This document shows, piece by piece, positions 14,659 through 24,700 of a stretch of 52,281 nucleotides of DNA. Origin of the DNA: Prevotella sp. UBA4330 (GTDB lineage Bacteria; Bacteroidota; Bacteroidia; Bacteroidales; Bacteroidaceae); the NCBI GenBank assembly GCA_002394385.1, contig DGTS01000001.1, forward strand, positions 26,917 to 79,197, written 5' to 3'. A program made the translations under genes and the position numbers. Each line of letters opens with the position of its first letter. Within the stretch, counting starts at the first letter, position 1. Below the pieces are notes generated by a model that had not been told where the DNA came from, did no database searches, and saw nothing but the letters and a program-made list of their open reading frames with translations.

Positions 14659-15801
14659 TCAAAGATTATTATTAAAGAAGCGGAGCACCATTGCCTGTAC
14701 TTTCTTGCCGCAATGATGGGGCATGTCGAGAGTGACGGTGGTGAGATTCTGCTCTGCGCCCTGACTACGCCACACATCATGCATTATGCCGAACGCCTTC
14801 TCCACTCCCGGTTGCGGGAACAACTTGTCCTGAGCGCCGCTGACGAGGAGCATAGGCATGGGACAGGCGAGAGAGGCTATGTGGGGATAGTCGAGATACT
14901 GGCGAAGGGCGGGAATGCAATTGGCAAAGCCGCCATTCTCCTTGCGGCCGTAACGCCACGTCATCTGGACATCGGTGGTTACCATCCAGCACACGGCGGC
15001 AGAGGCCTTGATATGCGGAGAGAGAGCGGCAAGCATCCACGAGCGGTAGCCGCCCATAGAGAATCCGAAACATCCGATGCGCGACTTATCGACGACGGGG
15101 AGCGTGGCGAGGAAGTCGGTGAGCGCGATGTCGTCGTAGGTCATAAAGGCAGAGAGATCGCGCCCGTACATCATCATGTTGCCCGCAATGAGGTCGTAAC
15201 GCTTGCGGTCGACACCTTCCTGACGCCCGCGCTCGCCCCACATTGGTGCATCGGCGCAGATGACCACATAGCCGGCACGCGCCAGCATGTCGCCCACGAA
15301 AACACCATCGTAGAGAAGGTCTGCCCACTGCCGTGCATCTGCCTTTACGACGGAGTCCTCGAACACCGGTTCTATCATCTTCTCCTTGCCGATGAAGAGA
15401 TGTGCCCCGTGGTCGTGAAGCAGGTTTATGGCTGGCAGACGGCCCTTCTTCTTGTCGGGAACGAGCAGATATGCCGAAACACGATACCACCGGCTCAAAG
15501 ACAGTTCTATCTTCTGTGCCGTATAGCCGTCGCGCTTCTCCTCGGCAATTAACTTGCAATCGAAGGAAGCGGCACGAGGCGGCGGCGCCATCATGCAATC
15601 GAGCACTTTCTGGCGAGCGGCTTCTTTCCAGGCGTTGAAATCCCTTACGGGCGAATTGCCCCACGCCATAGGATAGTCGAGAGAGGCTATTATGCTGTCG
15701 GCATAGACGGGAAAGTCTTTATAGAACTCATATTTCTCCCGCTTCTCCTGAGCGAAAGAAACCAGCGGCAAAAGGTATAAGAACAGAAGGAATGTACGCA
15801 T
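14659..15801 (-). CDS. Secreted alpha/beta hydrolase (dienelactone-hydrolase/acetyl-esterase type)
   Basis: A 380-residue protein with a cleavable signal peptide (1-18, ends SFAQ), so probably periplasmic. The alpha/beta-hydrolase core shows the nucleophile elbow GFSMGG (Ser248), acid GAQDKLF (Asp325) and His in PHHCG (362/363). HDHGAHLFIG (129-138) probably forms the oxyanion side. Family members hydrolyse esters, including acetylated xylan or carbohydrate esters, but no glycan genes adjoin it, so the substrate stays open. It ends at the edge of a heptamer array. Upstream lies the nqr terminator; no clear own promoter was found. Confidence 0.8.
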   Translation of the reverse strand: MRTFLLFLYLLPLVSFAQEKREKYEFYKDFPVYADSIIASLDYPMAWGNSPVRDFNAWKEAARQKVLDCMMAPPPRAASFDCKLIAEEKRDGYTAQKIELSLSRWYRVSAYLLVPDKKKGRLPAINLLHDHGAHLFIGKEKMIEPVFEDSVVKADARQWADLLYDGVFVGDMLARAGYVVICADAPMWGERGRQEGVDRKRYDLIAGNMMMYGRDLSAFMTYDDIALTDFLATLPVVDKSRIGCFGFSMGGYRSWMLAALSPHIKASAAVCWMVTTDVQMTWRYGRKENGGFANCIPALRQYLDYPHIASLACPMPMLLVSGAQDKLFPQPGVEKAFGIMHDVWRSQGAEQNLTTVTLDMPHHCGKKVQAMVLRFFNNNL

Positions 15802-15821
15802 GTGGATGTATTAAGACTGAA

Positions 15822-15874
15822 AAGACCTTAAGGCTTATTCTTTTCTGACGAGCAAGAAGTTGCCTTAAGGTCTT
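15822..15874 (-). terminator. Terminator of the nqr operon
   Basis: Perfect 13-bp inverted repeat AAGACCTTAAGGC (15822-15834) / GCCTTAAGGTCTT (15862-15874) with a 27-base loop, directly after nqrF. On the minus strand it is followed by TTTTC. Confidence 0.65.
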
Positions 15875-15883
15875 GGATGATTA

Positions 15884-17152
15884 TTATCCGAAGTTATCGA
15901 ACATTATCGACTCTGGGTCAACGCCAAGCGAGTCGAGCATTCCCTGAACCGCCTTAGACATAGGACCGGGACCGCACATGTAGTACTCGATGTCCTCGGG
16001 AGCCTCGTGGTCTTTCAGGTAAGTCTCGTACATCACCTGATGAACGAAGCCTGCGGTGTATTTCACTCCTGCCTTGTCTGCCTCGGGGTCGGGGCGGTCG
16101 AGAGCAAGGTGGAAGTGGAAGTTGGGGAACTCCTTCTCCAACTCAAGGAAGTCTTCAACGAAGAATGCCTCAACCAGAGCACGCGCGCCATAGAAGAAAT
16201 GCATCTCGCGGTCGCGGGTGTTGAGAGTCTTCGTCATGTGCATAATCTGGGCGCGGAGAGGAGCCATACCGGCACCACCACCTACCCATATCATCTCTTT
16301 CTTGGAGTCGAAAATCGGGTGGAAGTCGCCGTAAGGACCACTCATAATCACCTTGTCGCCCGGCTTGCGCGAGAAGATGTAACTCGACGCGATACCTGTC
16401 GGAACATCCTGGAAGCCTACCTCCGGACGTGGTTTGAACGGTGTGGTGGCGATGCGGACGGTGAGGGTGATGCGGTCGCCCTCGGCAGGATAGTTGGCCA
16501 TAGAGTATGCACGGATGGTGTCCTCAGGATTGTGAGCCTTCAACGAGAAGATGTTGAACTTCTCCCACGACGGCAGATAGTCTGGACCGATGTCGTTCTT
16601 GTCGAAATCCTTGTCGTAGTCGATGCAGTCGTATGCAGGAATCTTTATCTGTGCATAAGAGCCGGGGATGAAGTCCATGTGCTCGCCTGGAGGCAATGCC
16701 ACGATGAACTCCTTGATGAAACTTGAAACATTCTTGTTAGAGATAACGGTGCACTCCCACTCCTTGACACCGAGAACGCTCTCGGGCACCTTAATCTTGA
16801 GGTCGCCCTTCACCTTGCATTGGCATCCCAGACGCCAGTGGTCCTTGATTTGCTTGCGGGTGAAGTGAGGCTTCTCGGAGTCGAGAATCTCGCCGCCGCC
16901 TTCGAGCACCTGCACCTTGCATTGTCCGCACGAAGCCTTGCCGCCGCATGCAGAAGGCAGGAAGATGCCGTTCTCGTTGAGAGTGGTCATAAGGCTTGAG
17001 CCCTGTGCCACATTGATAGTCTTGTCGCCATTGATGGTGATGTTGACGTTACCGCTTGGTGAAAGATATTTCTTTGCAACGAGCAGGATAACGACCAAAA
17101 GGAGTATCATTATGAGGAAAACTCCTATGCTTGCGCCTATAAACTGTCCCAT
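15884..17152 (-). CDS. nqrF: Na+-translocating NADH:quinone reductase subunit F
   Basis: A 422-residue entry subunit that oxidises NADH. N-terminal membrane helix (about 5-27); [2Fe-2S] ferredoxin domain with Cys69-x5-Cys75-x2-Cys78 and Cys110; FAD domain with RAYSMANYPAE (FAD-binding RxYS, near 215-225); NADH domain with VGGGAGMAPLRAQI (about 291-304) and YYMCGPGPM near the C-terminus. Electrons pass NADH to FAD to 2Fe-2S and on to the membrane flavins. It is the last gene of the operon nqrABCDEF, 15 bases after nqrE. Length and all cofactor motifs are normal. Confidence 0.98.
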   Translation of the reverse strand: MGQFIGASIGVFLIMILLLVVILLVAKKYLSPSGNVNITINGDKTINVAQGSSLMTTLNENGIFLPSACGGKASCGQCKVQVLEGGGEILDSEKPHFTRKQIKDHWRLGCQCKVKGDLKIKVPESVLGVKEWECTVISNKNVSSFIKEFIVALPPGEHMDFIPGSYAQIKIPAYDCIDYDKDFDKNDIGPDYLPSWEKFNIFSLKAHNPEDTIRAYSMANYPAEGDRITLTVRIATTPFKPRPEVGFQDVPTGIASSYIFSRKPGDKVIMSGPYGDFHPIFDSKKEMIWVGGGAGMAPLRAQIMHMTKTLNTRDREMHFFYGARALVEAFFVEDFLELEKEFPNFHFHLALDRPDPEADKAGVKYTAGFVHQVMYETYLKDHEAPEDIEYYMCGPGPMSKAVQGMLDSLGVDPESIMFDNFG

Positions 17153-17167
17153 ATTGAATCCTCCTTA

Positions 17168-17794
17168 TTATAATTTAAGTCCACTAAAACACATCATCGC
17201 CATAGCCATGAGACCCACGGTGATGAACGTAATGCCAAGTCCCTGAAGCGGCTTAGGTACGTCGGTATAAGCCATCTTCTCGCGGATAGCGCCGAGAGAG
17301 ACAATGGCCAGAGTCCAGCCGATACCGCTTCCGATAGCGTATGCTATGGCATCCCACACGTTGCCGATGAACTGAGAGTTGCTCGGGTCGAGCGAGATGC
17401 GCTGCTGCATGAAGAGCGACGCACCCATGATGGCACAGTTGACGGCGATAAGCGGAAGGAAGATGCCCAGCGACGCATAGAGCGAGGGCGAATATTTCTC
17501 AACAATCATCTCCACGAGTTGCACCATAGCGGCGATAACCGCGATGAAGAGAATGAAACTGAGGTAAGACAAGTCAACCCCTTCTATGATACAGTCGGGA
17601 CCGAGAACCTTTGTCTGCAACAGATAGTCAACGGGAACGGTGACGAAGAGCACGAAGGTGACAGCCATTCCGAGTCCCAGCGATGTCTTCACATTCTTTG
17701 AAACGGCAAGATAAGAGCACATTCCGAGGAAGAACGCGAAAATCATATTGTCGACGAATATCGACCTGAAGAATAAATTTATAATGTGATCCAT
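17168..17794 (-). CDS. nqrE: Na+-NQR subunit E
   Basis: A 208-residue, six-helix inner-membrane subunit. The opening IINLFFRSIFVDNMIFAFFLGMCSYLAVSK matches NqrE/RnfA, including the Cys that helps bind the intramembrane iron centre together with NqrD. NqrD and NqrE are inverted-topology relatives that form part of the electron and sodium path. The gene begins 3 bases after nqrD. Confidence 0.97.
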   Translation of the reverse strand: MDHIINLFFRSIFVDNMIFAFFLGMCSYLAVSKNVKTSLGLGMAVTFVLFVTVPVDYLLQTKVLGPDCIIEGVDLSYLSFILFIAVIAAMVQLVEMIVEKYSPSLYASLGIFLPLIAVNCAIMGASLFMQQRISLDPSNSQFIGNVWDAIAYAIGSGIGWTLAIVSLGAIREKMAYTDVPKPLQGLGITFITVGLMAMAMMCFSGLKL

Positions 17795-17797
17795 ACC

Positions 17798-18427
17798 TTA
17801 TTTCTCCTCCTTATAAAAATATGCTCTATGTACCCAGATAACGCAACCAACGAGGATGAGTGCCATTGCGGGCATCGTCATCATGCCGTTGTTCATATAG
17901 CCTGCATCGTAAGCGCCCTGCGGGATGATGGTGAAACCGAGCAGAGTGCCGCGACCGAGAAGTTCGCGCACGGCTCCGACGATGACCAGAATCATGGCGT
18001 AGCCAAGACCGTTAGCAACACCGTCGAGGAACGAAGGCCAAGGCTTGTTCATCATGGCGAATGCCTCAAGGCGTCCCATAAGGATACAGTTGGTGATGAT
18101 AAGACCTACATAAACCGAGAGTTCGACACTGACATCGTAGGCAACTGCCTTCAGCACCTGACTAACGATGGTCACAAGTGCAGCCACAACAACCAACTGA
18201 ACGATGATGCGGATGCGCTGGGGAATGGTCTTGCGGATGAGAGAGATGATGACATTAGAGAATGCCGTGATGATTGTTACGGCAAGTCCCATCACTATTG
18301 CCGGCTTCAACTGGGCTGTTACCGCCAGAGCCGAGCATATACCAAGTACCTGAACAAGTATCGGGTTGTCCAAGTTAAATGGATTGGTGAAAACTTCTTT
18401 GTTCTCCTTGCTAAATAACTTGCTCAT
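17798..18427 (-). CDS. nqrD: Na+-NQR subunit D
   Basis: A 209-residue polytopic membrane subunit, paralogue of NqrE. It shows NPFNLDNPILVQVLGICSALAVT with the Cys in the first helix, and TNCILMGRLEAFAM with the second Cys, the expected ligands for the Fe site shared with NqrE. It lies between nqrC (2 bases) and nqrE. Confidence 0.97.
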   Translation of the reverse strand: MSKLFSKENKEVFTNPFNLDNPILVQVLGICSALAVTAQLKPAIVMGLAVTIITAFSNVIISLIRKTIPQRIRIIVQLVVVAALVTIVSQVLKAVAYDVSVELSVYVGLIITNCILMGRLEAFAMMNKPWPSFLDGVANGLGYAMILVIVGAVRELLGRGTLLGFTIIPQGAYDAGYMNNGMMTMPAMALILVGCVIWVHRAYFYKEEK

Positions 18428-18429
18428 AA

Positions 18430-19044
18430 TTACTTGTTTGTTAAGAATTTGACATAAGGTTTCAAGCCCTCCTGAATCATAAGTGAGACACCATCGCTGG
18501 TGAGTGTGGCACCTGTAACGGCATCAACCTGAGTGGCGGGGTCTTCAACCTTCTTCTTCACGCTGAGGGCGATGTCCTCAGAGCCTTCCTTGAATATCTT
18601 CTTGCCCTGGAACTTGTTCTGCCAAGCACGAGAGTCCTTAATCTCGGCGCCAAGACCTGCCGTCTCGCTATCGTGATTGAAGTAAGCACCGAAGACAGTG
18701 TTCTTATCGTCGTTGATAGCAAGGTAGCCGTAGATGGGGCCCCAAAGTCCCATGCCCTTCATAGGGATGACGTACTTTGTCTTGCCGTCAACAACACAAG
18801 AGAACACCTTCTGTCCGTCCACATTCTCTTCGCCCTTAACCACCTCTTTATATTTGGCCTCTGCGGCGTCATCGCTGAGGTCGCGAAGATTGAGCGAGTT
18901 GAGAATCTGCTTCTTGATGTCGAGTTGAACGTTCGCCTCCTGCTTCTCCTTGAGCGAAGTGCTCACAAATGCAAGGAGGAAAGCAACAATAACAACTATT
19001 ATTGCTGAATAGATTATAGTATATGTATTCGAATTTGTATTCAT
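18430..19044 (-). CDS. nqrC: Na+-NQR subunit C
   Basis: A 204-residue subunit with one N-terminal helix (about 9-29) and a periplasmic FMN-binding domain. The flavinylation motif DAVTGAT (174-180) places covalent FMN on Thr180. The sequence is shorter than the Vibrio subunit (about 257) but keeps GLWGPIYGY and ETAGLGAEI blocks. Attachment of FMN needs ApbE, whose gene is not in this window. Confidence 0.97.
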   Translation of the reverse strand: MNTNSNTYTIIYSAIIVVIVAFLLAFVSTSLKEKQEANVQLDIKKQILNSLNLRDLSDDAAEAKYKEVVKGEENVDGQKVFSCVVDGKTKYVIPMKGMGLWGPIYGYLAINDDKNTVFGAYFNHDSETAGLGAEIKDSRAWQNKFQGKKIFKEGSEDIALSVKKKVEDPATQVDAVTGATLTSDGVSLMIQEGLKPYVKFLTNK

Positions 19045-19059
19045 AACTCTTGTCCTCCT

Positions 19060-20211
19060 TTATTTAGCACGCTTCAAACGTTTTGAAATGTTCCTCTGAA
19101 CGATGCAATAGTCAATAAGCGGTGCAAACATGTTGCCGAAGAAGATGGCAAGCATCATTCCCTCGGGATAGCCGGGATTCATAACGCGGACGATGATGGC
19201 CATCGCACCGATGAGGAAACCGTAGATGTACTTGCCGCCCTCGGTACGCGCAGACGTAACAGGGTCGGTTGCCATGAATACGGCACCGAAGCAGAATCCA
19301 CCGAGAATGATGTGCTCGTACCAAGGAATGGGAGTCATGTCGAGACCCGAGAAGATGAGAGCCATCACAATGCCGCCAGCAAAGACGCTGAACATGGTCT
19401 TCCAAGAAGCAATGCCCGTCCACAAAAGGATTACGGCACCTATGGCAATAGCAACAACACTTGTCTCACCGATGCTTCCAGGAATGAAACCGAGAATCAT
19501 GTCCATAACACTTGTGTCGGGAACAATGCCCTGCCCTATCTCACCTAAAGGAGTGGCGCCGGAAACACCGTCGGCAAGTTTATTTCCAAGTCCGAAGATG
19601 GTGTCGTTGGCAATCCATACCTTGTCGCCTGTCATCTGCGATGGGTAAGAGAAGAACAGGAACATACGAGCGGCAACAGCCACGTTGAAGATGTTCATAC
19701 CTGTTCCGCCGAATATTTCCTTAGCGAAAATCACGGCGAAGGCAACGGCAAGCGCGAGCATCCAAAGAGGACAGTTGACAGGGATAATCAACGGAATGAT
19801 GATACCGCTGACGAGATAGCCTTCTTGTACCTCCTCGCCTTTCCACTGAGCCCAGATGAACTCTATGCCGAGTCCAACGATATAACTCACGAGCAGTTTG
19901 GGGAGCACAGCAAGGAAGCCGTAGAAGAACATCGAGCAGAATGTTGCCTCTGCCAGTTTTCCTGCCGCCGCATAGTTCTGATAGCCTATGTTATACATAC
20001 CGAAGAGTAATGCTGGCATGAGGGCTATCACGACAAAACTCATGATGCGCTTCGAGTCGATGGCATCATGAATGTTAGAACCGCTCTTCGACGTGCTGTT
20101 GGGCACATAGAGGAAAGACTCGAAACCGTCGAACACACTTCTCAATGCGTGCAACTTCCCTTCTTTCTCGAAGTTCGGTTTTATTTTGTTCAGATAATTT
20201 CTTAAACTCAT
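19060..20211 (-). CDS. nqrB: Na+-NQR subunit B
   Basis: A 383-residue polytopic subunit that carries covalent FMN and riboflavin and is thought to contain the sodium channel. The ApbE motif DGVSGAT (214-220) puts FMN on Thr220. The cytoplasmic N-terminus (1-55) is typical and binds quinone with NqrA. Spacing to nqrC is 15 bases and to nqrA 37 bases. Confidence 0.97.
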   Translation of the reverse strand: MSLRNYLNKIKPNFEKEGKLHALRSVFDGFESFLYVPNSTSKSGSNIHDAIDSKRIMSFVVIALMPALLFGMYNIGYQNYAAAGKLAEATFCSMFFYGFLAVLPKLLVSYIVGLGIEFIWAQWKGEEVQEGYLVSGIIIPLIIPVNCPLWMLALAVAFAVIFAKEIFGGTGMNIFNVAVAARMFLFFSYPSQMTGDKVWIANDTIFGLGNKLADGVSGATPLGEIGQGIVPDTSVMDMILGFIPGSIGETSVVAIAIGAVILLWTGIASWKTMFSVFAGGIVMALIFSGLDMTPIPWYEHIILGGFCFGAVFMATDPVTSARTEGGKYIYGFLIGAMAIIVRVMNPGYPEGMMLAIFFGNMFAPLIDYCIVQRNISKRLKRAK

Positions 20212-20248
20212 AATTATATAATCCTTAAAGAATGATTGTCAAACTTCA

Positions 20249-21598
20249 CTAAGCGTTCTCCTTGCGAAGCATGTCGAGACCTTCGCGAACGATTTTCTGC
20301 AACTCAAGTTTAGAACTGTCAACAAACTCGGCAACGGCGAAATCTTCAGGAGACACCTCATAGATGCCAAGTTGCTCCATGCGGTCGATATCGCCGGCAA
20401 GGATTGCTTTGATGAGGTATTCGCCATAGATGTCCATAGGAAGCACAGAGTCGTACTCGCCGCTCATAATCATGTGGCGCTCGCCACCCTTAACACGGCA
20501 GTCAACATCGTATTCCTTCTTGCCCATGAGCCAGGAGAAGTAACTCCTGTTCTTAGAGAACTGCTTCATGCGCGGCATGATCCAGCCAAACATCTCGTCC
20601 GTATCGTCACCCTCAGGGATGGCTGTAATTTCGCTGGTGTGTCCGTCCAGATATTCGTCGGTGCTTACAGGTTTGCCTGTGAGCACGTTGCCACGAATGA
20701 GGCGCACCTTGCGAGAGTCGTCGATATTGCCTTTCACAATATCTGCTATCTTCGCTCCCACTATAGTCTCAACATACTGAGGCTCCTTTATCATGCTGCC
20801 TGCTACGGCAACGAGACGTCTCAAGTCAACTTTACCTGTGTTGAACAAACGGCCGATGAAGATAACAACCGTTGGGTCAACCGTCCATACAACCTCACCC
20901 TTGTTCACGGGGTCGATGTTGTTTACCTGAACGCCCACATTACCTGCAGGACAAGGACCATCGAAAACGTTAATCTCAACGTTCTTCGCCTGAGTAAGAG
21001 CATTCGCCGACTGGTTGATGCCTATACCGAGGTAAGTCTTCGCGATGCGCGACAAAGCCGTAAGGCCTGTCTGGAAGTCATTCTCGTTACCTTTAAGTTC
21101 AAACTCGAAGTCGGACGCCAGAGGCTTGTCTCTCAAAGCACTCACAAAGATTGCCTTCGGCTTTTGTGAAGGATTGGCAGAAATGGCGTAAGGCAACTGG
21201 TCGATATAACCAAACAAGCCTGCCTCAAGAAGACTTGCAACGACACCGTCGCCGTCAATTCCCGAAACGTCTTTCTTGCCGAAATCCACGTACTGCTGCT
21301 CTTTGTCGGCTTTTACTTTCACGGCGAGCACCTTGCGGCGGTCGCCTCTCACAACGGCCTCAATCGAGCCACTTACAGGCGAAGCGAACTTCACCTCAGG
21401 GAAGTGCTTGTTGACAAACAAAGCATCTCCGGCCTTAACGACATCACCCTCTCTGACAACCACTTTAGGAGTCATACCCACAAAGCCGTCGGGCACCAAG
21501 GCGATATCCTCGCCAATGCCAGCCTTCACAAGTTTCTCCTGTGCCTTGCCCTTAAGGTTAATGTCTAAGCCCTTTCGCAACTTAATTACATTTGCCAT
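20249..21598 (-). CDS. nqrA: Na+-NQR subunit A
   Basis: A 449-residue soluble subunit on the cytoplasmic face, first gene of the operon. It opens with KLRKGLDINLKGKAQ and has the barrel-sandwich segment PKVVVREGDVVKAGDALFVNKHFP (about 44-67), as in NqrA; GPCPAGNVGVQVNNIDPV (about 224-241) is the family core. Transcription probably starts from the divergent region shared with tamB. Confidence 0.97.
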   Translation of the reverse strand: MANVIKLRKGLDINLKGKAQEKLVKAGIGEDIALVPDGFVGMTPKVVVREGDVVKAGDALFVNKHFPEVKFASPVSGSIEAVVRGDRRKVLAVKVKADKEQQYVDFGKKDVSGIDGDGVVASLLEAGLFGYIDQLPYAISANPSQKPKAIFVSALRDKPLASDFEFELKGNENDFQTGLTALSRIAKTYLGIGINQSANALTQAKNVEINVFDGPCPAGNVGVQVNNIDPVNKGEVVWTVDPTVVIFIGRLFNTGKVDLRRLVAVAGSMIKEPQYVETIVGAKIADIVKGNIDDSRKVRLIRGNVLTGKPVSTDEYLDGHTSEITAIPEGDDTDEMFGWIMPRMKQFSKNRSYFSWLMGKKEYDVDCRVKGGERHMIMSGEYDSVLPMDIYGEYLIKAILAGDIDRMEQLGIYEVSPEDFAVAEFVDSSKLELQKIVREGLDMLRKENA

Positions 21599-21656
21599 AA
21601 GATTTCTAATATAATTATTATGATTAGTTGTTGTATGCTAAAACAAAAAACGACTG

Positions 21657-21664
21657 CAAAAATA
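21657..21664 (-). promoter_or_regulatory. Candidate -7 box for nqr operon
   Basis: Minus-strand TATTTTTG followed by C fits TAnnTTTG, about 59 bases before nqrA. No good TTTG box is found 19-21 bases upstream, so support is partial. Confidence 0.45.
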
Positions 21665-21728
21665 ACACTTTTTTTTGGTTTTGTTAATAAAAAACGACAC
21701 AAAATGATATAATGACGACTTTTTCTTG

Positions 21729-21736
21729 TAATTTTG
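21729..21736 (+). promoter_or_regulatory. -7 box for tamB
   Basis: TAATTTTGC fits TAnnTTTG and lies 57 bases before the chosen ATG at 21794. It includes the TTG at 21734 that begins the longest frame, which argues against TTG as the start. No clear -33 box. Confidence 0.55.
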
Positions 21737-21793
21737 CACCCAAATCATACCGACTTCTACGTATTTTGCAACGTGGGGTTGGCAAGTGTGGCA

Positions 21794-24700
21794 ATGAAGA
21801 AACTTCGTAAAACAATAAATATTATACTCTGGTCGATGGTGGCACTTTATGCTGCCATTATCCTGATGCTCAACCTTCCACCAATGCAGAGAGCAATAGG
21901 CGGATGGGCAAGTGATGCCGTTGGGGAGAAGATAAACTCAAGGGTTGAGATTGGGAAAGTGGACGTAGGTTTCTTTAATAGAATTGTCATTGACGACGTA
22001 AGCATCTACGACCAAAAAGACAGTCTCTTGCTTGCATCATCGCGAGTGTCTGCCAAAATTGATATTTTCGAGGCGATCAGGGGAAACATCTCCATCACGT
22101 CCGCACAATTGTTCGGATTGAAGGCATACCTGAGCAAAGATAGCGCAAACGCTCCGTTCAACTTCCAGTTCGTTCTTGACTCTCTTGCTTCGAAGGAGAA
22201 GAAAGAACCGTCACGACTGAATCTTCACATCGGCTCGCTCATCATCAGAAACGGACTGGTATGCTACGACCAAAAGGACGCTCCCGTGACACAGGGGAAG
22301 TTCTCGCCGAAGCATTTACATGTGTCCGACATCAGTTCACATATAGTGCTTCATAAGTTAACGCAAGACTCTGTAAACCTTTATCTTAAGAAATTATCAT
22401 TAAAGGAAAAGTCAGGACTTGAAATAACATCTCTCACATTCAAGGCTAAGGAAACAAAGAACAACGCCACACTTAGAGATTTCGTGCTGAAAATGCCGAA
22501 CTCGCAAATCGCTATCGGAGAGTCGGAAGTGAAATACGACAGCAACAATCCATCACTTAAGACGCTCGACTTCAGCACATCAATGAACGACTCTTACATC
22601 AGTCTCGCTGACCTTGCCGCCTTCTCTCCCACCCTACGCGACATCAGTCGTCCTATTGACATCACGTTCAAGGCCAACGGGCACGGCGAGAACATCGTCG
22701 TAAACGACCTCGCATTGAAAGATAGAGGTGGCGAGATGAGCCTCTTCGCCAACGGCAATATATATGACTTCCCGACATTTAACGACTGGTTGGCGGACAT
22801 CAAGTTTTTAAGAGTGAACGAGAACTTCATCGAGAGCATTGGCAAGGTGATGAAAGGCGAGGACATCACGATGCCTGCCGTTGTGGAGCGCATAGGCGAC
22901 TTCGGATATGTGGGCACCATAGCAAGCCGAAACTCGGAGTACTCAGTGGCGGGAAAAGTGACCTCTAATGTGGGCAATGTGGCAGTCAATGGATCTTACG
23001 GCAACAACTCTTTCGGTGCAAAGATAAACACCGACGGCATCGACCTTGGGCGACTATTGGACAACGAACAACTGGGAGACATTGCAACCACCATCAACAT
23101 CAACGGACAACTGCGCCAAGGTCATAATCCGGATATTAATGCCGTAGGAAAAATAAACCGTTTGTTCTATAACGGATATACCTATCGTGACATTGACATC
23201 AACGGTTCGATGATGGCCGATGTGTTCAATGGCAAATTATCAATAGACGACCCCAACGTTTCGTTCAATGCTGAAGGAGAAGTTGCACAAAACCATATTA
23301 ACAACCTGACACTCAACGTAAAGCGCATAAATCCCAATGCGCTCGGACTTACAAACAAATGGCAGGGGAAATCGTTCAGCGGCAACATCAAGGGAAACTT
23401 CAGCGGCAACTCAATAGACAATGCTGTGGGCAACCTTACTCTCGACGATTTCAGAATGGAGTCATCAGCCGACAGTGTTTTCACATTAGATAACCTCACT
23501 CTTGATTGTAACGGGACAACGGACAACAGGCACGTGCAACTGACCGGCGATTTCGGACATGTGACAATAGACGGTCAATACAGGCTATCGTCACTACCAT
23601 CTACTATAACACGCCTCATAGCAACCCGGCTACCCTCCCTCCCTGGACTACCCAAGACAGCAACGGCAAAAACCGATGACCTCTTCACCATAGACGCAAT
23701 CATACGCGACGCATCTCTGTTGCAACAATTTGCCGACATGCCACTTATCACGCAGGAGCCAATACACTTAAAGGGAAAGGTGGACCAAAGACGAGAAATG
23801 GTTGACCTTACACTCGAAGCACCAAAATTCTTATACGACGACGCGCCATATAACAATCTAAACATGGCTCTCTTTAACAACGAGAGCAACGCATTGAAGG
23901 CAATAGCAAAAGTTGACAAGATAATGGGCAACGGACACACCACATCATTGAACCTAAATGCTTCTGCGCTGAACGACCGGCTGTTGTCGAACATTACTTG
24001 GGACAACAATATGCCCAACCGATTCTCGGGAAGTCTGAACACCGATGCCACTTTCGCCGCTGACGAGACCGGCAAAACATCGGCAGACATCAACATTCTG
24101 CCTTCAACAGTCCTTGTTGGCGACACTATCTGGAATGTTGACCCCGCAAATGTGAAGTATTCGAGCAACCGACTTGCTATAACCAACTTCTCTGTAAATC
24201 ACGGTAACCAACACGTCAACATCAACGGATTGGCAACACGTTCGAGCAGCGACTCACTTGTGGTGAACCTACACGACGTGAACGCGAAATACGTTCTCGA
24301 CATGGTGAACTTCCACTCAGTCGATTTCGATGGTTTCGTGTCGGGAAAGGCCATAGTGTCATCTATTTTCGGCGAGCCAGAACTTCACGGCGATGTCAAC
24401 GTGCGTGACTTCACCTTCGAGCAAGGACGCATGGGAACACTGCACGCGCTCGTGGATTACGACAACCAGTCGAAACAGATAAATATCAACGCAAGGGCTG
24501 ATGACGGTCCACTCTGCCAGACGCTCATTAATGGCTATGTGTCGCCGGCTAAGAAGAACATCGACTTAAGGATAAAAGCACTCGGCACCAGCGCAAGTTT
24601 CATGGAAGGTCTTTGCGGCTCGTTCCTCAGCAACGTACAAGCAAGGGCAAACGGCGACGTACGCATATTCGGACCGCTGAAAGCAATCAACATGGAAGGT

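Noticed and set aside
21734..21793. TTG start for the TamB-like protein
   Set aside because: The TTG is part of a TAATTTTG promoter element; the ATG at 21794 gives a normal signal anchor.
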